Assembly (NCBI RefSeq): GCF_018069565.1
Contig: NZ_JAGPNL010000001.1
Span: forward strand, 682,001-746,000
DNA length: 64,000 nt
Direction: 5' to 3'
Origin: Streptomyces tagetis
GTDB taxonomy: Bacteria; Actinomycetota; Actinomycetes; Streptomycetales; Streptomycetaceae
Made by a program: the position numbers and the translations under genes. The notes under the pieces were generated by a model. The model was not told the origin of the DNA. It ran no database searches and saw only the letters and a list, made by a program, of their open reading frames with translations. This document shows, one piece after another, positions 16,075 to 23,714 of the stretch (within the stretch, counting starts at the first letter, position 1; every line of letters starts with the position of its first letter).

Positions 16075-17208
16075 TCAGATCGAGTCAGCCACCTTCGTCA
16101 GGACCGCGGTACTCGCCGGCACGTCATGGCTCAGCCGCACCGTGCGGTGCGGCAGCTCGGCGAGCCGCGCCGCCACCTCGGCCCGCGCGCTCTCCCGGCC
16201 GCCGCCGTCCACGCCCTGCGCCTGCCCGAAGACGTCGGGGTAGCGGTCCTCCGTCTTCCCGGACATGAAGTCTGCCTCGCCCAGCGTCCGGGTGCCGTCG
16301 GTGATGTCCGGCGCCGTGTCGGCGTCGACCTGGGGGAAGAGGAGACCGGCCGCCCGGCCGCCGGTGGCCAGCGGCACGCCGAACAGGTCCGGGAACTGGT
16401 CCGGGAACACTTGGACCTTCCGCTCGCGCTTCGCGTTCTCCCACAGCGGCGTGTGGTCGCCGGCGAGCAGCGCCTCGGCCACCGACTCGTGCTGCGTCGG
16501 GTGGAAGCTGCCACCGGACCGCAGGTACTCGCGGGCCTTGGCGTCCCAGCCGAGCGAGTGCAGCAGGCCGAGGCCGAGCGCGGCGGCGGACGGCCAGGGC
16601 ACGACCTCGACGTCCCGCTCGCCGGTCGGCCGGACTAGCACCCGGTCGTTGGCGAGGAGTTGCCAGCCGTGCGAGGCGAGCAGCAGCGCCGTGGTCGTCT
16701 TCCCAGCCCCCTTGTCACCGAAGGTCAGCAGAGTCGCACCGTCGTCCGGCCGTACGACCGCAGAGGAGTGGAGCACGGCCCACCCGTCGCGGAGGAGCCG
16801 GCTACGGATCGCCTCCCGTGCGAGGCGCGCGGCGGCCAGGGCGAGCGGCTGCGCGTCGGAACCGGCGAGGACGAGACGGCCCGAGGACGGGGTGCTGCGG
16901 TACGCGATCCCCTCCTCCGGCGACGTGGCGATGATGTCCTCGCCGTCGCGCGCCACCAGCAGTGGGTGCTTGGCGTAGGCGACTTCTTCGGCGGGCCGGC
17001 CGTCGTGGACCAGGAGGGTGATCTCCTTGTAGCCCTCCGGCTTGACGTCCGCGATCACCACGGCCCCGGCGCACACGGCGGCGGCGTCCACCGTCGTGGC
17101 GTTCCACCACGGGCCGAAGTAGCGCAGGGCCCAGTCGGTGACCTCCTGCCGGTTGCTGAGCACGGTGACGGCCGCCGCGGCGGCCTCCAGTCGAGTTGCT
17201 GTGATCAT
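16075..17208 (-). CDS. HprK-like P-loop ATPase/kinase-related protein
   Basis: A 377-residue protein with a central P-loop, LTFGDKGAGKTTTALLLASH (about residues 160-180), followed by LANDRVLV, the arrangement of HPr-kinase-like ATPases. The first 150 residues form an unrelated N-terminal domain (TDWALRYFGPWWNATTVDAA, PEEGIAYR). HprK-related proteins of this kind are found near peptide-modification genes and elsewhere; the canonical HprK C-terminal signature was not seen, so protein kinase activity is uncertain. The ATG overlaps the stop of the upstream dehydrogenase-like gene. It is the last gene of a coupled trio. Confidence 0.7.
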   Translation of the reverse strand: MITATRLEAAAAAVTVLSNRQEVTDWALRYFGPWWNATTVDAAAVCAGAVVIADVKPEGYKEITLLVHDGRPAEEVAYAKHPLLVARDGEDIIATSPEEGIAYRSTPSSGRLVLAGSDAQPLALAAARLAREAIRSRLLRDGWAVLHSSAVVRPDDGATLLTFGDKGAGKTTTALLLASHGWQLLANDRVLVRPTGERDVEVVPWPSAAALGLGLLHSLGWDAKAREYLRSGGSFHPTQHESVAEALLAGDHTPLWENAKRERKVQVFPDQFPDLFGVPLATGGRAAGLLFPQVDADTAPDITDGTRTLGEADFMSGKTEDRYPDVFGQAQGVDGGGRESARAEVAARLAELPHRTVRLSHDVPASTAVLTKVADSI

Positions 17209-18109
17209 GTAGCGATCCTCTTGGGGAGAGCTTGGAGTTGGGCGTAGGCGTCGCGGAGACTGCCGGCCGCGGAGTCCAGACGCAGGCGTTCGGAACGGGT
17301 GAGGGGAGGCAGGCACGGTATGGCCTGGCCTCCGGTGAAGCGCAACGGAATTCCGAGGTAGACGTCCCCGTATGGCACGGACAGCTCCTCGACTCCGTCG
17401 ACCAGGCCAAGTGCCTTGCGAAGCGTGGAGAGCACCGCGCCGGCGGGGCCACAGCGGGTACGGCCGATACCGTTGCGGATCAGCGCCGGGCGCTGTTGGA
17501 GGTCGGCCACGACGGTGCGCACCGGGACCACGACCGGGCGACTGCCGACGGTGGTCGTCGACGCGCACACCACGGCGCGGTCACCGTGCTCGCCGATGAC
17601 GTGGCCGCGCACCAGATCCGGGGATACCTGGGCATACCGGGCGAGCAGGAGGCGGTACCGAGCCGAGTCGAGGTTCGACCCGATCCCGAAGACCCGGGAG
17701 CAGCCCGAGACCTCGCCGAACCGTCGGGCCATCAGGTCGACCGGGTTCGTCACGACGAGGACGGCGCCGCCGTACCCGCGCAGCTTCCCGCCAACGCCCC
17801 GAGCGCGGGAGCGTTCGCCGCCGCGCCCCCACGCCGGATGTCCCGCTGGGCCGTGTTCGTGAAGTCGGTGCGCAGGGCGATCACCACCGCGTCGCAGTCA
17901 TGCAGGTCGGCGACCTCACCGGCCTCGATCAGGGAGCGCGACCGTGTGGTGTGCGCGAGGTCCTGAAGGTCGGCGCATAGGCCCCGCACCTGGCTGGGCT
18001 GCCGGGACACGACGAGGAGCCGGTCGGGCAGGCCGGCGGTCACCAGGCTCGTGGCGACGGTCTGCCCGACGGCGCCCGCCCCGACGATCCCCACCACCGG
18101 GCCGCTCAC
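17205..18109 (-). pseudogene. Lactate/malate dehydrogenase-like gene with a one-base frameshift
   Basis: An NAD-dependent 2-hydroxyacid dehydrogenase of about 301 residues, split between two frames. The first part (GTG at 18109) has the Rossmann motif VGIVGAGAVGQTVATSL and runs to GGAAANAPALGALAG. The second carries VVTNPVDLMARRF, GIGSNLDSARYRLL and the active-site GEHGD with the catalytic His. The break is near 17780-17800, where restoring one base (GCGGG before AAGCTGCGCGG) would join the frames. All catalytic landmarks survive, so the break is either very recent or a sequencing error. The start overlaps the kinase stop (GTGA) and the end overlaps the HprK-like start. Confidence 0.8.
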
Positions 18110-19311
18110 CGCGCGCTCCCCGCGGTGTGCTCCACCTCGGAGAAGACCGCGTCCAGGAGCCGCAGGCCGGCCATCGATCCGACGAGGAGGGCGCTCACCC
18201 GGTCGACGACGCCCGCGACCGTGCGGGCCTGGGCGACGAGGGCCTGCTGATGGGGCGCCAGGGGAAGCCCCGGGGGCGCGCTGAGGCAGGTACTCAGGAT
18301 GCTCACGGTGTCCATGAGCCACAGGACCAGGACATCCCGGAGCCGGGCCGCTCGGTCCCGTTCGGGCAGCGCCGCGGCGTGCCGGGCGAGCGTGGAGGTG
18401 ACGCCTTGCACGATCTGCCGTCCGGCCTGCGGTTTCGGGCGCCCGACCGCGAGGAGGAGCGCCCGGCCGGTGAGCTTTGCGACGTCCGGCTGGGGACCGG
18501 CGGCCCACTGCACGGCCGGGTCGATGAAGTTGAGGCGCGTGCCGTCGAGGAAGACGTGCTCGGGCTTGAGGTCCCCGAAGACGACGGTGTCCCGACGGGG
18601 CGAGAGCGCACTCGACATCCGCAGCAGCCGCCACACCGCGTTCTGTACCAGCTCGATGATCTCCTCGCGCACGCGCTCCGGGAGCCCGCTGTCCCGGCCG
18701 AGCGCCCGCAGATAGGCGGTGGTGCTCAGGCCGTTGGACTTCCGGCGGAAGACGCCGACGACGGACCGCTCGCCGATCGGTGCCGCTTCGCGCAGGCACT
18801 CGGCGCCGGCCGGGCCGTGCAGGTCACCGAGGGCGTCGAGCACGGCTTCGAGGAGCGCGCCCGTCTCCCAGGGGCGGGCGGCCAGCTCGTCGGCGAGCGG
18901 CGTGCCCGCGGCGACGTGCGTGAGCAGCACTCCGCCGTGCAGACCGGCGGTCCCGCACACCCAGGGACGGCCGAGCTTCCGCAGGACCTCCAGGTTCTGC
19001 GCCTCTCGCGCGGTTAGCAGGCCGGTGCTGACGACGTAGGCGCGCTGCGCTTCCTGTACCTCGTCCCACGTCCCTCCAGCGCCCCGCAGGATCGACACCA
19101 AGGACAGGCCGAGCCAACTGTATTTGGCGATCATCTCCTCGCCGTCCACCGTGATCCGGCAGACGTACGACGTGACGCTCGGGCACTGCGGACCGAGGAC
19201 GACGTTCCTGCCCGGCCACGCCTCTGCCACTGCCTGCGTGATGTTCTGCTGGCTGGCGGCGTGCAGCACCGCTGCGTTCACCGCCGCGTTCTCGCTCGTA
19301 GCGAGGGTCAC
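18106..19311 (-). CDS. Aminoglycoside-phosphotransferase-fold kinase-like protein
   Basis: A 401-residue soluble protein. The catalytic-loop analogue VVFGDLKPEHVFLDGTRL (about residues 235-255), followed by NFIDP, mirrors the HGDxxxxN...D motifs of APH/choline kinases. The N-terminal lobe includes a strand with Lys (EEMIAKYSWLG) that could hold ATP. The GTG start follows GGAGG by six bases; an in-frame upstream extension looks non-coding. It heads a trio with the dehydrogenase-like and HprK-like genes, all joined by 4-base overlaps. Substrate unknown; a small-molecule or peptide kinase is a reasonable guess. Confidence 0.7.
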   Translation of the reverse strand: MTLATSENAAVNAAVLHAASQQNITQAVAEAWPGRNVVLGPQCPSVTSYVCRITVDGEEMIAKYSWLGLSLVSILRGAGGTWDEVQEAQRAYVVSTGLLTAREAQNLEVLRKLGRPWVCGTAGLHGGVLLTHVAAGTPLADELAARPWETGALLEAVLDALGDLHGPAGAECLREAAPIGERSVVGVFRRKSNGLSTTAYLRALGRDSGLPERVREEIIELVQNAVWRLLRMSSALSPRRDTVVFGDLKPEHVFLDGTRLNFIDPAVQWAAGPQPDVAKLTGRALLLAVGRPKPQAGRQIVQGVTSTLARHAAALPERDRAARLRDVLVLWLMDTVSILSTCLSAPPGLPLAPHQQALVAQARTVAGVVDRVSALLVGSMAGLRLLDAVFSEVEHTAGSAR

Positions 19312-19501
19312 AGACCGCCTCCTTGAGGGATTGCGCGTCCTACGGGTGCTGGTCGCGCGTTCGGGGTGCGTGATGGGGCAGGCGGCCGGACAAGAGCCGC
19401 CTTGGTCCGCCGCGCGGTGCGCGCCGAGGGTGACCGGCGAACGCGCTGCACAGGACGAGAGCAGTACAGGGGGCGAAGCGGGCGGGTGGTCCGGCGCAGC
19501 G

Positions 19502-20185
19502 TCAGGCAGCCGCCGGCACCTCGACCCGAGCGAACTCCTTTTCCAGCCGGTCCCGACCCAGTCGCGCAAACTCGACCTTCAGGTCGACTGGTGTCACGCC
19601 GTGCAGCTCGACGACCATGCGCCCGGCCACCACCCAGGACGCGGCCGGCGAGCCGTACACGACCTGTTCGTCGCCGCCCATCGGCCGGAGGGTCACCGGG
19701 TCGTGCACGATGCCGGCCAAGCCCCATGCCGGCGCGCTGTCCGCCGTGGCCGCGACGTGGTGCCGCAGCAGGTACGGGCAGAGCTGCACGGAGATCCCCG
19801 CGCACGGCAGGCACACCGGCGGACTCGCCGTCCGCTCCCTCTCCCTGATCGGGTTGTCCCCGCGCAGGAGAAACAGGAGCGGCGCGGCGGGGTCGTCCGG
19901 GGACCGCGCGCAGACCTGGCACAGCCCGTCCCGCATCGCCCGCCGCTGCCGGTAGGGGTGCACCTCCCGCAGCCGCGGCTCACCCCGCCGGCCCTTCGGG
20001 AGCAGCGTCGGCCGCACCCACAGCGTCCCCCAGGAGTCACGGTCGAGGTGCGACTCGTCCACGAACGCCAGCCGACCTCCGCAGGAGGTGAGCCGGGGCG
20101 TGACCAGCGTCTCCCGGCTCCACCCGGCGATGTACGGCACGATGCCCGGCGGTGCGGGCGGTAACACGAGGCTGTGGGCAGCCAT
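19502..20185 (-). CDS. Protein of unknown function with two CxxC pairs
   Basis: A 227-residue protein that I do not recognise. It contains GLCQVCARSPDD (near residue 90) and PPVCLPCAGISVQLCPYL (near 130), which could bind zinc, and an N-terminal block LAFVDESHLDRDSWGTLWVR. The ATG follows CAGGGGGACCCC, a usable ribosome site. It lies in the long minus-strand run between the prim-pol-like genes and the kinase trio, with 190 bases before the kinase start. Confidence 0.6.
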   Translation of the reverse strand: MAAHSLVLPPAPPGIVPYIAGWSRETLVTPRLTSCGGRLAFVDESHLDRDSWGTLWVRPTLLPKGRRGEPRLREVHPYRQRRAMRDGLCQVCARSPDDPAAPLLFLLRGDNPIRERERTASPPVCLPCAGISVQLCPYLLRHHVAATADSAPAWGLAGIVHDPVTLRPMGGDEQVVYGSPAASWVVAGRMVVELHGVTPVDLKVEFARLGRDRLEKEFARVEVPAAA

Positions 20186-20297
20186 GGGGTCCCCCTGATG
20201 GTGCGTTGGTCCGCCCGCCCCCTCGGGCAGTGAGGTGGCAACCGGGAGGCGGGCGGGGTCTGATGGGCCGCTGGGCGAGCGGCCACCGCGCGGTGGT

Positions 20298-20390
20298 CTA
20301 CGCCGTGGCGATGCCGACGAGGAGAGCGCCGAGCACAAGGGCCAGGGCGAGCACGTAGAGGGTCTGGCCGATGGGGCTGTCCGGCCTCAC
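20298..20390 (-). CDS. Possible 30-residue single-span membrane protein
   Basis: The frame starts at GTG (VRPDSPIGQTLYVLALALVL) and ends in a hydrophobic run rich in Leu, Val and Ala before TAG. The hydrophobic helix of about 19 residues after a short polar start is the shape of a small membrane protein. The ribosome site is weak (GGCGGG close to the GTG). It fills part of the gap between two minus-strand genes. It could also be chance. Confidence 0.4.
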   Translation of the reverse strand: MRPDSPIGQTLYVLALALVLGALLVGIATA

Positions 20391-20449
20391 GCCCGCCCCG
20401 CGGCGACGGCTACCTCGACCTGCCCGCGCTCGGCTGGCGGCCGGCCGGG

Positions 20450-20965
20450 TCACTGCTCTTCCTCTTCCAGGGCAACGGCCTGCCGGCCAAGCCGTACCAG
20501 GGCGGCGACGGCCTCAACGTCACACAGGCCGCCCGGAACCTCCAAGGGCAGGCTCCAGTAGGCTCCGCGGCCGGGTTCTGTGCGGTGGACGGCGGGTAGG
20601 CCCAGGAAGTGACTGCGGGTCAGCATCTCCACGGTGTCCCGCCCGGCCGCCAGCGGCCACTTCACCGACGGGGGCACAAGCGCGTAGTACGTGCACTGTC
20701 TGCGGTCCAGGGACACTGCCCCGCCGCCGCTGAAGAAGCCTTTGAGGAACGCGTCGGCTTTCGAGAGGTCACGGGTACCGGCGGCGGACCACACCAGCGG
20801 GCCCGGCACCCGCACAGCGGTGAAGCGAACGTTGCACGGGAAGAGCGCGGTGTCCCCTTGCCCCCAGTCCTCCCACACCTGGTGCTCGTCCCGCACAGCG
20901 GTCAGGAGCCACCGGATGACGGCTAACTGCCGGTCGGCGAGATCCCCCACTGCGCGGCGGTTCAT
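20450..20965 (-). CDS. Protein of unknown function coupled to the prim-pol-like gene
   Basis: A 171-residue protein, not recognised. It begins with a helical region (RQLAVIRWLLTAVRDEHQVW), continues to VRFTAVRVPGPLVWSAAG, and ends in an acidic tail (ALEEEEQ). Its ATG overlaps the stop of the upstream gene, so the two are probably translated together and may act together. Confidence 0.6.
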   Translation of the reverse strand: MNRRAVGDLADRQLAVIRWLLTAVRDEHQVWEDWGQGDTALFPCNVRFTAVRVPGPLVWSAAGTRDLSKADAFLKGFFSGGGAVSLDRRQCTYYALVPPSVKWPLAAGRDTVEMLTRSHFLGLPAVHRTEPGRGAYWSLPLEVPGGLCDVEAVAALVRLGRQAVALEEEEQ

Positions 20966-21528
20966 CGGGCCCCCGATCTGGACATTCGGAAGGCCATTTC
21001 GAGCACCGGACGGATCTGCCAGCCGTTCAGCAACTCACGGGGCGTGGCTGTGCCTTCCAGCCACGGAGGGGTATCCCACCGGACGTCGTGGCTCGGCGGG
21101 AGCGCCACCCACCCGTCCGGTCCGGTGTGCACGTCTATGTCGTCGTCGACGATGGCATGGTGCCCCGTGGCCGGCAGTACGAGCAGAGCGCAGTGATCCT
21201 TGGTGAAGAAGCACGGCGTCGGGGCCCGTCGGTCCAACTCGACCATGGCGGCCACACCCAGCATGCGCGGGACCACGATCGCGTCGAATCGGGCGGTGGT
21301 GGCGATGAGGGCCGATCCCGGGGCCGTCGGCACGACCTCGTCGACCGTGTCCTCGTGGAGCCGGGGGAACTCCCCGGTCCGGGGATGAGCACCAGGCAGA
21401 GCGCATTCGGCCCTCGCGCAGGTACACCCCTGGCGAGGCCGGTAGCGATGCCCCAGTGTGAGAGGCCAGCCCAGTGAAAGATACGCCCGTGCCGCAGTGG
21501 CAGGGTCGCGGGTGCTGATCGGCTCCAT
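20962..21528 (-). CDS. Prim-pol N-domain-like protein
   Basis: A 188-residue protein whose opening AARAYLSLGWPLTLGHRYRP and the following CTCARAECALPGAHP resemble the start of bifunctional primase-polymerase domains found on actinomycete plasmids and phages. The rest (ALLVLPATGHHAIVDDDIDV, VALPPSH) also fits that fold loosely. It is much shorter than a full prim-pol protein and the catalytic Asp pair is not clear, so it may be a domesticated domain. Many Streptomyces chromosomes carry short relatives next to XRE regulators, as here. The gap to the upstream regulator (21529-21674) has an A/T-rich block near 21605. Confidence 0.55.
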   Translation of the reverse strand: MEPISTRDPATAARAYLSLGWPLTLGHRYRPRQGCTCARAECALPGAHPRTGEFPRLHEDTVDEVVPTAPGSALIATTARFDAIVVPRMLGVAAMVELDRRAPTPCFFTKDHCALLVLPATGHHAIVDDDIDVHTGPDGWVALPPSHDVRWDTPPWLEGTATPRELLNGWQIRPVLEMAFRMSRSGAR

Positions 21529-21674
21529 CGCCGATACCCCCAGGTGATCACTCAGTTGCGAACGGTGATGCGCCTACCGTTCCGCACCCGCGGCCCCGCG
21601 CCCCTATTTTTTCCTAGGGGGCACTTCGGGGCGTTCGGCGATGCCGCGCGCCCTCTGAACGCCCCCGAGCGCCA

Positions 21675-22919
21675 CTACCGGACCAGCTCCATGTTCCGGA
21701 TCAGCCCAGACAACATGGCTGCCTGGGACGGCACCCCGACACGGGCGAGGTCGGACACCAAGGCACGCGCCATCGGGTCGGCGTAGACGTAGTACGGCGC
21801 CTGCCCAGCCGCCGCGCGCAGCTTCACCACGGCCGCCGCGCTGCGCCCCATCCGGTGGAGCGCGCGGGCCTCATCGATGGCGAAGTGGGTCTTGCGCTCC
21901 TTGCTCGGGATAGCGGCCACGTTGGCCCTCGGAACACGCTTGAGCCCGGTGTCGGGCTGGTCGACCTCGACCCCGGCCTCGGCCGCGTGAACGGCGACGG
22001 TGCCTTGCCCGAAGACCGTGTAGGCGTCCAGGTCGTACCAGTCGTCACCGAGACGGTCGGCATCGGCCAGAGCGGCGTCGATGCGCGCCCAGGCGTCATC
22101 GGCGTTCCTTCCCCGTGCATGACCGATGGCGGCTCTCAGGTGTAGCGCCCCGCGAAGGGACACAGCCCGGTTGTCGGCGTTGCGTGCACTGGCGAGCGGC
22201 TCCAGGTCGCGCAGCGCGGCGTCCGCGACCGCGACGGCCTCGCGCAGGGTGGCTTGGTGCAGCAGGGCGCCGCACCGGTCCCAGGCGACTGCGGCCTGGG
22301 CGACGGGGTCTCCGAGCTGTGTTGCCGAGCCGGCGGCGACCTCGGCCGCGCTCCAGGCGAGATCGGGGTACCCGAGCTGATTGAGGCACATGCGCGACGT
22401 CCGGGCCACGTCCGCGAGGAGGCGTAACGTCTCCTCCCGCGCCAGGCCGTCAACGCTCAGCAGGGCCGTGTTCAGGTCCTCGACGAGCGGCGGGAGGAGT
22501 TCCGCCACCTTGGGCAGGTTTGCGGCCTGCCGGGCATCCGCCGCCTCGCCGGCCCGGCTGTGCAGCGCTGCCATCCCCACAGGGGTCGCGGAAGGGCTGA
22601 GCCCGGGATGCCCGGAAAGGATCAACCCCGAGCGGCGCAGGCCAGTCCGCAGAGCGGGGATGTACGCGTGAGCGAGCGCCCCGCCGCCCCGCTGGAGCCG
22701 GTAGGGCTGCCCGAGCAGCCACACGACATCCACGTCGCAGCACTCAGCGATCGCGGTGATGACGGAGTATCGGTCAAGCGCTAGACGGCCGTTCTCGACG
22801 CTCGCCACCCAATCTGGCGTACGTTCAATGAAATCCCCCAGCTCAACCTGGGTGAATCCGGCAGCATTGCGGGCGATACGGACTCGTTGCCCGATGTGCT
22901 CATCGCTGGTTAGGGGCAT
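21675..22919 (-). CDS. XRE-family regulator with TPR-like C-terminal domain
   Basis: A 414-residue regulator. The helix-turn-helix is at residues 8-62 (GQRVRIARNAAGFTQVELGD...DWVASVENGRLALDRYSVI). The remainder is a helical TPR-like repeat region (LTRVARTSRMC-type helices, HLRAAIGHARGRNADDAWAR). This build is common in Streptomyces, where the TPR part may bind a ligand or peptide. The ATG at 22919 follows GGAGAACCAGT. It is the first gene of the minus-strand run that continues to the kinase trio and is its likeliest local regulator. Confidence 0.85.
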   Translation of the reverse strand: MPLTSDEHIGQRVRIARNAAGFTQVELGDFIERTPDWVASVENGRLALDRYSVITAIAECCDVDVVWLLGQPYRLQRGGGALAHAYIPALRTGLRRSGLILSGHPGLSPSATPVGMAALHSRAGEAADARQAANLPKVAELLPPLVEDLNTALLSVDGLAREETLRLLADVARTSRMCLNQLGYPDLAWSAAEVAAGSATQLGDPVAQAAVAWDRCGALLHQATLREAVAVADAALRDLEPLASARNADNRAVSLRGALHLRAAIGHARGRNADDAWARIDAALADADRLGDDWYDLDAYTVFGQGTVAVHAAEAGVEVDQPDTGLKRVPRANVAAIPSKERKTHFAIDEARALHRMGRSAAAVVKLRAAAGQAPYYVYADPMARALVSDLARVGVPSQAAMLSGLIRNMELVR

Positions 22920-22965
22920 ACTGGTTCTCCGTTCTGGCCTCGACGCTCAGAACGCTACTCCCGAG

Positions 22966-23007
22966 CCCGCCCCCGCCGCCTCCCCCTGGAGAACGGCGGG
23001 GCGGGGG
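22966..23007 (-). terminator. GC-rich hairpin, probable terminator
   Basis: CCCGCCCCCGCCGCC on the left pairs with GGCGGGGCGGGGG on the right around a CTCCCCCTGGAGAAC loop. It follows the Ro-like fragment on the minus strand and precedes the XRE gene. Confidence 0.5.
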
Positions 23008-23051
23008 AGTTCACGCCCCCGCCCCCTTCTCGGCCGCTCTGGGCAGACTGC

Positions 23052-23714
23052 TTACTCCCAGGGCCAGGCCGCGGTGTGTCCTGCCTCCATCATCGGGATC
23101 AGCCGGAACGCGGCGTCGGTCAGCCCCCTGAAAGTGTGCCGGTTCCCGTTGCCGGACGGACCGCGCCCGACCCGGTAGCCAGCGAGGTTCCACGTGTAGA
23201 GGGGCACAGAAGCCGGGATCTGCGTCGCGGCGCCCGAGTCTGCCGTCTGCTCGTCGGTGACGATGACGACGCGGTCATGCCCGTCGAACGTGTCCCGCAG
23301 CGCCATGGCCGTTTCCGTGCCGCCGCCGAGGAAGAAGCCGTCCCGCTCCCACCTCTCGATGCTGCGCAGCACCGACTCACCCCGCACCATCGGAAACGCC
23401 TTTGTGCGCCGGCGGACGTTCCACCCCGCCGCGGAGTACGACACCACGTGCGCCGGGTCACACCGGTGGGCGAGGGCCACGCCGAACAGCGTGGCGACGT
23501 CCCAGCGGCGCACGCTGCTGTCCCTGGACAGCACGTCGCGCATGGACCTGGAGGTGTCGATCAGGATGAGCGTCCGCCCCCGCAGAGCAGGCACGTTGTC
23601 CCGGGAGGCGTTCAACGCCCTGTCCAGGGCGTGCCCCCACCGCAGTGACGGCGCCTCCCGGTAGGCGGTGTGGAACCGGAACGGCAACTGCCTCGACGGA
23701 GCACCCCCACGCAC
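23052..23714 (-). pseudogene. Ro60/TROVE protein, C-terminal von Willebrand A half only
   Basis: About 213 residues match the end of bacterial Ro (TROVE) proteins: LPFRFHTAYREA, WGHALDRALNAS, then a vWA domain with an intact metal site: DTSRS (DxSxS), GGGTET (Thr) and VTDEQT (Asp). Ro proteins form a HEAT-repeat ring that binds misfolded or Y RNAs. The ring-forming half is absent: sequence similarity stops at about 23692 where the first CRISPR repeat begins. The frame stays open into that repeat, and a GTG inside it (23712-23714) could start translation. No Y RNA was recognised. Probably a broken gene, though the vWA domain itself looks intact. Confidence 0.75.

Noticed and set aside
20371..20590. 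Plus-strand frame beginning GYLDLPALGWRPAGSLLFLF.
   Set aside because: It overlaps the end of the minus-strand 171-residue gene and has no start or ribosome site that fits; probably chance.
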